Assembly: GCA_020205615.1 (NCBI GenBank) | Contig: CM035152.1 | Location: forward strand, 153,756,778-153,820,777 | From: Panax quinquefolius | Lineage: Eukaryota > Streptophyta > Magnoliopsida > Apiales > Araliaceae | Direction: 5' to 3' | DNA length: 64,000 nucleotides | Shown here: positions 10,513 to 21,083 of the stretch, piece after piece | Position numbering within the stretch: the first letter of the stretch is position 1 | How the letters are laid out: every line of letters begins with the position of its first letter | Notes under the pieces: model-generated | Databases searched by the model: none | What the model was told of the DNA's origin: nothing | The model's input: only the letters and a program-made list of their open reading frames with translations | Translations under genes and position numbers: made by a program

Positions 10513-11179
10513 CTTGTAGATGATAATGGCAAAACACCTTCCAAAGTCAGTTCACCTCACCCTATTGTTGTTCACCAAAATCAATTATTAAGTGACGATA
10601 ATATACGACACACACATCTTAGGTCCTCAATACAATTATATACTCAGTATGTCATGCTTGTTTTATAATGTATTGAGAAACTTTGACATCTCCCTACCAC
10701 CACACTATTCCATTGTTATCCTCGCCAAACCCAAATACACTCTTATTACCCGAAAGGAATTGTGAAGCAAAAGGGTGAGCACAACTAGCTCAAGAAAGAA
10801 TATTATGACTAAAGATAATTAAATTATCAATAGCCTTCATCGAAGAATAAATCGTAGATTTAGGACATATGGTAGATGATTAAACTTTTCAACCATAGTC
10901 ATAATGAAACGAAGCAATCCATTAGAAGAGTCAAATAGACCATAAAAGTCTATTATCTTCTCCATGTTAAAAGTCCACCAACAATGCTTTAACCCTATAA
11001 CATTAATCAATGTAACTTGTTCACAAATATCATGAATAACTCATAATCATAATTGTACTTCTAATTTTCTCTTCTTATCCAAGACGAAGATATTTTTCAT
11101 CACATGTCTTTACCTGAAACATCAAAGATCATGGTTATACCAAATCACAGTTCCTGTTCATAATCATACTAATAAGTTC

Positions 11180-11439
11180 ATCTTTGCACTACGGGCCAAA
11201 GATATTCATCAACAGTTCATCTTTGCACTACATGCCATAGATATTCAACAACAGGTCATCTTTGCACTACAGGCCAAAGATATTCATCTATAATTCATCT
11301 TTGCACTACTGGCGAAAGATATTCAATCAACAAGTCATCTTTGCACTACGGGCCAAAGATATTCAACAACAATTCATCTTTGCACTACATGCAAAAGATA
11401 TTCAATCAACAATTGATCTTTGCACTACAGGCCAAAGAT
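11180..11439 (-). repeat. stem-loop tandem array, family A LTR 3 (best copy)
   Basis: Seven 24-base units begin at 11180, 11219, 11258, 11297, 11337, 11376 and 11416 (period 39-40). On the plus strand each is ATCTTTG, loop CACTAC-NGGC, CAAAGAT. Units 1, 3, 5 and 7 pair perfectly over 7 bp; the others carry one change. An eighth unit at about 11488-11507 keeps a 5-bp stem, and a ninth near 11543 is degenerate (loop ACACTTAAGT). Direct repeats with internal dyad symmetry in a plant LTR exclude a CRISPR reading. Confidence 0.85.
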
Positions 11440-13836
11440 ATTCAATTATAAATTCAATGGTCATGATCATACCAATCAACGATTCAACTTTGCACTACTG
11501 GCCAAAGAGAACCCATAGTCACGATCATACCAATAATCTACCCATCTTTACACTTAAGTCAAAGAGAAATTTCATTACCGGGATTATAAAAATGTTATAT
11601 ATGATAATAAAAACAATATGATCAACAACTGCATTTAATTTCAAAAGTAAGATTCATAAATCAAGTATTTCTTAACACCTTAATCCAAATGTTATAAATC
11701 ACTTAATAATCTCATAATCTAATATTATTAATATTACCACAATATCTTAATCATTTCTTAAACTTATAAACAATTTATTTTAATTGTTTACACTTTACTA
11801 ATTAATGCATTTAATCATCCTAAAATGCCAAACTCATAAGATTTCATCACCAATAACCAAAACCTTCATCAAAAGTCTGCATATACCTTATATAGGATTC
11901 CCAAGCCATAAAATCCTATTTTCTAATTTTATTACTTCACATAACATATTTAATTCATTTACTCATAACTAGTCCATTTTCATAAAGAATACCAAATCAG
12001 TATAAACAAATTTTCTTTTCTGGGATTTAGTAGGACATAGTCCCATATTGAACATATATTTTTCTCAGAATTTTTAAAATTCATTTACTATTTTTCATAT
12101 GGCCAAAACTGTCAAATATTTAGACATTTATCATAAATTGTAATTTTATCCAAAAATTTCGATATTCACAGGGTATACTGATATTATATAGATGTAATCC
12201 CAATAAAAATTTTATCAATTTTGGAGTTAACCACAAAGAGTTATAAGGGTTTACTTTTAAAATAGTCTTTTCTCATAAAATTCATAACTCCTAATCTATA
12301 CATCCAAAAATATCCATTTTTGTACACAATCAAGAAAACTCATCAAAATATTATTTCAAATTTTTCCAAAATTTTTGAAGATCAGAAAAATTACGAAACT
12401 GAAGAAACATAACAACCCTTAAAATCCCTTACCTCAAAAGAGAAGTACTTCTGACTGGAATATCGAATATGACGCTGAAGGAAACTTGCACTCATTAGAA
12501 ACTCTCAAAGTATCAAAATACTCACAAAATACGCTCGATAATATAGAGAGAGAAAGAGAGAAAGCTTATGTTTCAGGTGTGATTTTCAATTCTAACTCAG
12601 CACTCTATTTATAGGAAAATGCTAGCACGCCGAAGCAGACTTGACCTGCTACCTGATGACTTTACTTGCTACAATTTCCACCCACCACATTTGAAATAGA
12701 ATTTCAGCACATTTCTTCACCAACCATAGGTGGGGCCCAAGCATTCAAGAATTTTCCACCAAAATGATAAATTCAGAAACTTCAACAATTTCTGAACCAG
12801 TCACCTCTTAAAATTCATAAAAAATCATACGTTAATTTTTAACGGTTCAAAATTTATGGACATATACTCAACTTATATATGTATAACATATTCAAGAATA
12901 ACAACGATCCAACGGTTGGATTAAAAATTATAACTCACGCAATATATCTCACGAACACCGATTTGATCTTTTAATACCTCCAATCCGACAAAATACTGAT
13001 AAAACACCTCAACATTAATTCCTTCATTTATATCCACATAAATATATCCATCATTTATATCCACATAAAATAAATATTTTCTTATCATATAAATCAATAA
13101 ATAATTATTCTCAAATAATATTACAGAATCACAATAACGACAACCAGTGCGCTCCTGTGAGAGGGGGCTTTCCAATAAAATTTCTCCTTCTCAAGCCAAG
13201 CAATTAGGTGACCAAACCTCTCCTTAGATAGAACTTTCTAGACATTTCCAATAATGCTATCTAATAATATTATTCAAATAATATGAATTATTGATATGAT
13301 AATGAGAAATACTCATGCAAAGGACAATTATCAAAACAACAATAATATAAAATATCAACGCAACAATTATTGAATCAATAAAATTAAATATTGAACAAGA
13401 ATTATCGTAATAATTATTGAGTAGTGCCTTCTACGTAAGGATCAATAATTCAAAAATATTGTGCAATCACTGTGCCATCGCCTTGTGCAACCATGCGTAC
13501 ATCGTATTTTAACCAATTCGAGTATTCCAACAAAGTGTTAATTGTAATAACTACGCCATTATTTATAAAACTCATACTTGTCGCTTTTCTTCATCCGATG
13601 CTTATTCTATAATGGGGCCCATAACTGGTGGTTGCTGCCTGCATTTGGATATTCTCGACAAAAAGAATATTCCACGACCAAACGAATATTCCCCGACAAC
13701 AATGATTATTTTATAACCACTTGAATATTTTGAAAATTTTATATATATCACCCTTAACTTTAACTTTTTATCGATTTAACCATTTACTAAATAGGAAAAT
13801 TGAATACTTTTATTTCATAAAATTCGGGGTCTTACA

Positions 13837-14167
13837 ATCTCCCCTCCTTATGAAATTTTGTCCCCGAAATTTACGTACCTGGTAATTCAAAGAGTTGAAA
13901 ATACCTTGCTTTCATGTCAGATTCCATCTTCCCTATCATCATGATTTCTCCATTGCTCATCTCCTGTATTTCAGATATCAATCTAGAATACAGCTTCAAA
14001 ACAAGGTAATTAAACAAATTAACATATCACATAATATCCCGATATTATGACTGGCCAACAAATAAGCTTAGGTAGGACACACTAGCGAATGACTTACTCA
14101 TTTCTCCCCTCCTAGTTCTATTCCCCGATCTCTGCCAGAGATCATATTCCTAAGCTCTGATACCAAA
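13837..14167 (-). mobile_element. family A internal region 3 (331 bp)
   Basis: Same organisation as the other two: polypurine tract at 13837-13847 (complement), end-of-pol remnant, leader, and intact primer site TGGTATCAGAGC (complement of 14154-14165). The mini-frame has lost its start codon: ATG has become TTG at about 13981. The adjoining LTR end is TATGACG on the plus strand instead of TGTGACG. Confidence 0.85.
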
Positions 14168-17100
14168 TATGACGCCCCCAAAATAGGTCCAATCCATCTA
14201 ACCTATTCTGAGTCGCCAAATACATGGTACAGAAAACAACTACAATTTTATTACTATAATTGTCGTGCAAAATACAACAACACATATACTGTAAGTTTTA
14301 ATACCAACTGTGACTCATATCCCAACTATGGACAACACCTCACAGTGATACCTTACATAAAGGTACAATTTAGAATTGTTTTAGAAATTAAAATCTTTGG
14401 GAAACGCTCAAGGAAACCTTCGTACATAGGAGGCCATGAATCTAAGTTATGATAGATATCATATGTCCAGAGAATTATCCTTGGTTGATCCAATAGACCC
14501 CAACGAAAAACGAGAAGATTACTATCATGTTCCTTCCAATGGTGAGTCTTCTCTTGACATATAACTATCTCCACCGTCTACGATTGAACATTATGTTTCA
14601 ACCCAACTCCAAGATCATATAGGTAGTGCTCGTAGATATACTCGTAAAGTGGATGTGCACAACCCTTTCTTATGATAACAAGAGATTTTATGTCATTAGA
14701 CATCTTGTATGATAAGTGGCAAAACACCTTCCAAAGTTGGGTTCACCTCACCCTATTGTTGTTCACCAAAATCAATTATTAAGTAACGATAATATATGCA
14801 CACACACATCTTTAGGTCCTCAATACAATTATATATTGTATGGCAAGTATGTCGCTTTATAATGTGTTGAGAAACTTTGACAGCCTCGCATCCACCACAC
14901 TATTCCCCGTTATCCCCCCCTAGACCCAAATACACTCTTATTACCCGAAAGGAATTGTGAAGCAAAAGGGTGAGCACAACTAGCTTTCAAGAAAGAATAT
15001 TATGACTAAAGATAATTAAATTATCAATAGCCTTCATCGATAATAAATCGTAGATTTAGGACATATGGTAGATGATAAAACTTTACAACCATAGTTGCAA
15101 TGAAATGAGCAATCCATTAGAAGAGTCAAATAGACCATAAAGTCTATTATCTTCTCCATGTTAAAAGTCCACCAACAATGTTTTAACCCTATAACATTAA
15201 TCAATAGATCTTGTTCACAGTCATGTGAATAACTCATAATCATAATTGTAGTTCTAATTTTCTTTCTCATCTAAGACGAAGATATTTTTCATCACATGTC
15301 TTTACCTCAAACATCAAAATCATGGTTATACCAAATCACGCCCTCCTCATAATCATACTAATAAGTTCATCTTTGCACTACGGCCAAAGATATTCATCAA
15401 CAGCTCATCTTTGCACTACATGCCATAGATATTCAATAACAGTCATCTTTGCACTACATGCCAAAGATATTCATCAATAATTCATCTTTGCACTCATCGA
15501 CCAAAGATATTCAATCAACAAGTCATCTTTGCACTACTGGTCAAAGATATTCAACAATGCTCATCTTTGCACTACATGCAAAAAGATATTCAATCAACAA
15601 TTGATCTTTTTTTGACCACAAAGCCAAAGATATTAATATCTCAAAGAAACATACAATCATTTCGAATTTATATAAACCATAATTATAATCATGTTGATCA
15701 ATTCACCTTTTCACTTAAGCTAAAAATATTCAATTGTAAATTCAATGGTCATGATCATACTACCAACGGCGATTCAACTTTGCACTACTGGCCAAAGAGA
15801 ACCCATAGTCACGATCATACCAATAATCTACCCATCTTTACACTTAAGTCAAAGAGAAATTTCATTACCGGAATTATAAAAATGTTATATTTGATAATAA
15901 AAACAATATGATCAACAACTGCATTTAATTTCAAAAGTAAGATTCATAAATCAAGGATTTCTTAACACCTTAATCCAAATGTTATAAATCACTTAATAAT
16001 CTCATAATCTAATATTATTAATATTACCACAATATCTTAATCATTTCTTAAACTTATAAATAATTTATTATAATTGTTTACACTTTACTAATTAATGCAT
16101 TTAATCATCCTAAAATGCCAAACTCATAAGATTTCATCACCAATAACCAAAACCCTCATCAAAAGTCTGCATATACCTTATATAGGATTCCCAAGCCATA
16201 AAATCATATTTTCTAATTTTGTTACTTCACATAACATATTTAATTTATTTACTCATAACTAGTCCATTTTCATAAAAAATACCAAATCAGTACAAACAAA
16301 TTTTCTTTTCTGAGATTTAGTAGGACATAGTCCCATATTGAACATATATTTTTCTCAGAATTTTTAAAATTCATTTACTATTTTTCATATGGCCAAAACT
16401 GTCAAATATTTAGATATTTATCATAAATTGTAATTTTATCCAAAAATTTCGAAATTCACAGGGTATACTGATATTATATAGATGTAATCCCAATAAAAAT
16501 TTTATCAATTTTGGAGTTAACCCCAAAGAGTTATAAGGGTTTACTTTTAAAATAGTTTTTTCTCATAAAATTCATAACTCCTAATCTATACATCCAAAAA
16601 TCGCCATTTTTGTACACAATCGAGAAAACTCATCAAAATATTATTTCAAATTTTTCCAAAATTTTTGAAGATCAGAAAAATTACGAAACTGAAGAAACAT
16701 AACAACCCTTAAAATCACTTACCTCAAAAGAGAAGTACTTCTGACTGGAATATCGGATATGACGCTGAAGGAAACTTGCACTCATTAGCAACTCTCAAAG
16801 TATCAAAATACTCACAAAATACGCTCGATAATATAGAGAGAAAAAGAGAGAAAGCTTATGTTTCAGGTGTGATTTTCAATTCTAACTCAACACTCTATTT
16901 ATAGGAAAATGCTAGCACGCCGAAGCAGACTTGACCTGCTACCTGATAGCTTTACCTGCTACAATTGCCACCCACCACATTTGAAATAGAATTTCAGCAC
17001 ATTTCTTCACCAACCATAGGTGGGGCCCACGCATTCTAGAATTTTCCACCAAAATGATAAATTCAGAAACTTCAACAATTTCTGAACCAGTCACCTCTTA

Positions 17101-18119
17101 AAATTCATAAAAAATCATACGTTAATTTTTAACGGTTCAAAATTTGTGGACATATACTCAACTTATATATGTATAACATATTCAAGAATCACAACGATCC
17201 AACGGTCGGATTAAAAATTATAACTCACGCAATATATCTCACAAACACCGATTTGATCTTTTAACACCTCCAATCCGACAAAATACTGATAAAACACCTA
17301 AACATTAATTCTTTCATTTATATCCACATAAATATATCCATCATTTATATCCACATAAAATAAATATTTCCTTATCATATAAATCAATAAATAATTATTC
17401 TAAAATAATATTACAGAATCACAATAACGTCAACCAGGTAATTCCCAGGAAAGAGGGAGCTTTCTAATAAGGATTTCTCTTTACTGGTGCGCAATTAGGT
17501 GACCAAACCTCTCCTTACACAGAACTTTCTAGACATTGCCAATAATGTTATCTAATAATATTATTCAAATAATATGAATTATTTATATGATAATGAGATA
17601 TATCAGGCAAAGGACAATTATTGAAACAACAATAATATAAAATATCAATGCAACAATTATTGAATCAATAAAATAAAATATTGAACAAAGAATTACTGTA
17701 ATAATTATTGAGTAGTGCATTCTTACGTAAGGATCAATAATTCAAAAATACTGTGCAATACCGTGTGTTCTTCTTGTGCAACCACGCGACATCGTGTTTT
17801 AACCACCAGGTATTCCAACAATGTTAACGGTAACAACTACGCCATTATTTATAAAAACTCATACTTGTCGTTTTCTTCATCCGACAGTTATTCTATAATG
17901 GGGCCCACAACTGGTTTTGCCTGTCGCATTTGGATATTCCCGAAAAAAAGAATATTCCACGACCAAACGAATATTCCCAAACAATAATGATTATTTTATA
18001 ACCACTTGCATATTTTGAAAATTTTTTATATATCACCCTTAACTTTAACTTTTTATCAATTTAACCATTTACTAAATAGGAAAATTGAATACTTTTATTT
18101 CATAAAATTGGGTCTTACA
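14168..18119 (-). mobile_element. family A LTR 4 (right end of array), 3952 bp
   Basis: The rightmost LTR of the array is complete. TATA box at 16894-16903, GAATATTC motifs 17932-17978, conserved block 17440-17540, stem-loops 15369-15631, and reading-frame segment about 14353-14700. Outside its start at 18119 the sequence is TTTAAG and then a (TA)n tract. No polypurine tract follows, so this is the true outer edge. The matching target duplication cannot be tested because the left end of the array is lost. Confidence 0.88.
15369..15631 (-). repeat. stem-loop tandem array, family A LTR 4
   Basis: Seven units in register with those of LTR 3. The last unit is damaged: the loop and left arm read TCTTTTTTTGACCACAAAGC. 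The remaining units keep ATCTTTG/CAAAGAT arms with single changes. Confidence 0.75.
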
Positions 18120-18125
18120 TTTAAG

Positions 18126-18132
<7 letters not shown>

Positions 18133-18202
<70 letters not shown>
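18133..18202. repeat. (TA)n microsatellite, about 70 bp
   Basis: An uninterrupted TA tract between array A and element B. Open frames across it encode only alternating Tyr-Ile and are not genes. Confidence 0.95.
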
Positions 18203-18204
<2 letters not shown>

Positions 18205-18704
18205 ATAGAATTTATCTAATACACAAAAAATGTGAGACCCCGAATTTTATAAAATAAAAGTATTCAATTTTTCTATTTTGGTGAATAGTTAAATTGATAA
18301 AAGTTTAAAGTTAAGGGTGACTTTTGAAAAAATTTCAAAGTAAGCAAGTTGTCATAAAATAATTGGTGGTAAAATACGCGTGGTTGCATAGTAGCACACG
18401 GTATTGATTATTAATGCTTACGTGAGAAGTCACTTAGTTTGATTCAATTATTGTTGATATTTTATATATTATTAAATCAATAATTGAGATAACAAAGTTA
18501 TTAATATTATTATTTGTAATATTAACGATGTCTAGAAGTTCTGCCAAGGAGAGGTTTGGTCACCTAATTGCGCGCCAATAGAGAGAAATCCTTATTGGAA
18601 AGCCCCTTCTTTCCTGGGAACGACCTGGTTGATTAATAGTGTAAATTATAATAATGATGATGAAGTTTTGTTTTATTAGTATTATTAATGTAATAAAACA
18701 GAAA

Positions 18705-19045
18705 AGCTTTTTATATAAAATAGAATACTTTTATAAAGTTATTCATTTTATTAGACTATAAATAGAATATATTATAAAAATGAATACTTTTATTATACTA
18801 TGCATAGTGTTTTGCATAGTAAAATCTTTTATATAAAAAATGTAATACTTTTATAAATTTATTTATTTTATTAGACTATAAATAGAATATATTATATTTT
18901 ATTATGCATAGTGTTTTGCATAGTGCTCAGCATAGTGTTTGCATAGTAAAATCTTTTTATATAAAATGTAATACTTTTATAAAGTTATTCGTTTTATTAG
19001 ATTATAAATAGAATATATTATATTTTATTTAAAAGATTTTGTTTT
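18705..19045 (+). repeat. three 115-125-bp repeats upstream of TATA box
   Basis: Each copy runs TTTTTATATAAAA, then ACTTTTATAAAGTTATTC, then GACTATAAATAGAATATATT, then TGCATAGTG. Each contains an additional TATA-like CTATAAATAG. The 3' LTR has a three-copy version with a shorter period (21555-21850). Repeat number or length changed after or during insertion. Confidence 0.7.
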
Positions 19046-19975
19046 ATTAGAATATTTTATAGTAAACCAATCTGGACTATCCGTTTAAAAGTAAATCAAT
19101 CTGGACCGTTCAGGAATTAGTTACTATTCAGTCCATTCTCCTATAAATAAAAGCTCATTCCTTCATTATTTCTTACTTAATTCAATTTGAAACTCTAGAG
19201 AGAGAAACTAAAGAGAGAGAAGAAGAAAAGTATTCTGCTACTTCACTACTTCTATATCCAGTTTGTTCTAAGGTAATGGGTATTATTTCTTTCATACTCA
19301 TGAAGAGAACTTCTGTTATTCCATTTTTTTTATTATGTTGGAGTAACCTGTATACGCGTTCTACCCTATACTTGGTGAAATTCTTCTGTTATTCCATTCT
19401 TTATCATTATGTTGAATAACTGCCTCTGTCTGCAAGTACCGCATACATGGTGAAATTCTTCATTATTCCATTCTTTATTATTCTGCTGGAACATCACATG
19501 CGTGCGTCGTTTACGCATGACCGTAGTTCCGTTATTTATTATTCTGTTGGAACATCCTGCTTGGTGCAATTTTGCCTTACCTGGTTTCGTTATTTATTAT
19601 TCATTGGAATATCCATACTATGCGCTTACGCACGACTGTTCCGTTATTTATTATTCTCGTTGGAATAACTTTTCTGCATGCGATCTATCGCATGCCTGGT
19701 GATTTCTTTTGTTATTCCATTCTTTATTATACTCAGTTGGTTAAAGTTTTGACTTCTATACTCCATGAAATTAGTGGAATATCCTTGATATTTGCGCTTC
19801 ATCCAAAGATTTTCATGGAAATATTCTTCTGAGCATTCTTGAATTTTACTCTACAAAGAAGTATCATGTTGACAATTTGGACGTTATTAGTTCCTTGATA
19901 AATTAATTCTTGAACTTGTTTTATTGAATTCTTATATCATTGTCATCATCCTCATGTTTATATTATGTTGAAAGT

Positions 19976-20217
19976 CATCTGTGGCCTGTAGTGCATAGAT
20001 GGACTTGGTATGATTATAACCAGGGATTAATCGGTATAATCATGACCGTAATGTTACAAATGATGTGGTAAAAGTCCTCATTGGCCCGTAGTGCATTGAT
20101 GGACAGTTGTTGGTATGATCATGACCATTGATGAATACACGAATATCCTTGGCCCGTAGTGCATGGATAATTTGTGGTTGTGATACTAATGAATATCATT
20201 GGTCGTAGTAGTGGGGG
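19976..20217 (+). repeat. stem-loop repeats, element B 5' LTR
   Basis: Units centred on GGCCYGTAGTGCA at about 19990, 20095, 20158 and 20205, separated by sequence carrying GGTATGATTATGACC-like repeats. The loop matches the family A loop in transcript sense, while the stems differ (for example TATCC/GGATA). The fourth unit is damaged. Confidence 0.7.
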
Positions 20218-20738
20218 ATGATGTGGATTATTTATTGTCGAGTCCCAACGATAAAAGTGATGAAAAACCTTTTAAATCATAAAAGATAGTAGATTTTATT
20301 CTCTACTTGACTCTTTTAATGGATTGCTTGTTCCAATCGCAGCTAAACTTGATGTTTGTTATATTGTATCGCTTTAACATCATTTGAAGGCTAATGATAA
20401 TTTATTACGCATTATCTTAGTCATAATATTTCTTACTGGGCTAGTTGAGCTCACCCTTTTACTTTTATTGTTCTCTTCAGGAAATGAGAACGTAGCAGGG
20501 ACTAGTCGGAGAACGGAGTGATGGTCCAGACGATAGCATTAGTAGTCATCACTATTCTATGAAATAGTGTGTTAATAAATGTATTGAGGACTTATTTTGA
20601 GTTTTAATACTGTCTAGAAGATAATATTTGTATTAAAACTCACAGCTCATATTGTATATTTATGATTGCATTTGTATTTTGTACCATGTATTTAGCGACT
20701 TAGAATAGGTGATGTATACCTATTTTGGGGGCGTCACA

Positions 20739-21083
20739 GTTGGTATCAAAGCTTAGGGATATGATCCCTGGCTAAGATGTGAGACAAGAACTAGGAGGGG
20801 AGAGACGGGGAATTCCTTCGCTAGTATGACCTACCTAAGTTTATTTGGTATTTAATTGGTCGGTCAGAGTATAGGGATAATGTGATATGTCAATTAATCT
20901 TTGTTTTAAAGATATATTCTAGAATGATATCTAAAATACAGGAGATGAGCAATGGAAAAATCATGATACAAAGGATATAACCGGGAAGGTACAATCCGAA
21001 AAGAAAGCAATGTATTCTCATCTCTTCGAAATACCAGGTACGTACGTAAATTTCGAGGGTGAAATTTCATAAGGAGGGGAGAT
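20739..21083 (+). mobile_element. element B internal region (345 bp)
   Basis: Primer site TGGTATCAAAGC (20741-20752, one change from the family A site), a leader matching the family A leader, then a fused remnant of the pol tail. That remnant includes EQWKNHDTKDITG and MYSHLFEIPGTYVNFEGEIS and is followed by the polypurine tract AAGGAGGGGAGAT. A mini-frame equivalent to that of family A opens with MISKIQEMSNG but meets a stop after 18 codons. The internal deletion has the same architecture as in family A. Confidence 0.85.

Larger units (their letters stand above)
9977..13836 (-). mobile_element. family A LTR 3, intact length 3860 bp
   Basis: The cleanest family A LTR: both ends are preserved and nothing is inserted. 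Order in the transcript sense: start at 13836, GAATATTC motifs (13648-13694), conserved block (13145-13250), TATA box (12604-12613), AT-rich transcribed region, stem-loop array (11180-11439), reading frame 10162-10512, end at 9977. It retains the empty target site of the solo LTR. It closely matches LTR 4, so the array is young or kept uniform by recombination. Confidence 0.9.
18231..20738 (+). mobile_element. element B 5' LTR
   Basis: It starts TGTGAGACCCCGAATTTTAT and ends GGGGGCGTCACA. In order: the conserved block (18530-18625), an AT-rich U3 repeat (18705-19045), TATA box CTATAAATAA (19141-19150), GAGAGAGAAAC leader, a repeat of about 65 bp (19310-19730) and stem-loops (19976-20217). Unlike the A, C, E and 3404 LTRs it lacks the GAATATTC motif cluster. 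Confidence 0.9.

Noticed and set aside
18006..18257. Frame with a long Tyr-Ile stretch
   Set aside because: Produced by the (TA)n microsatellite; no protein-like flanks.
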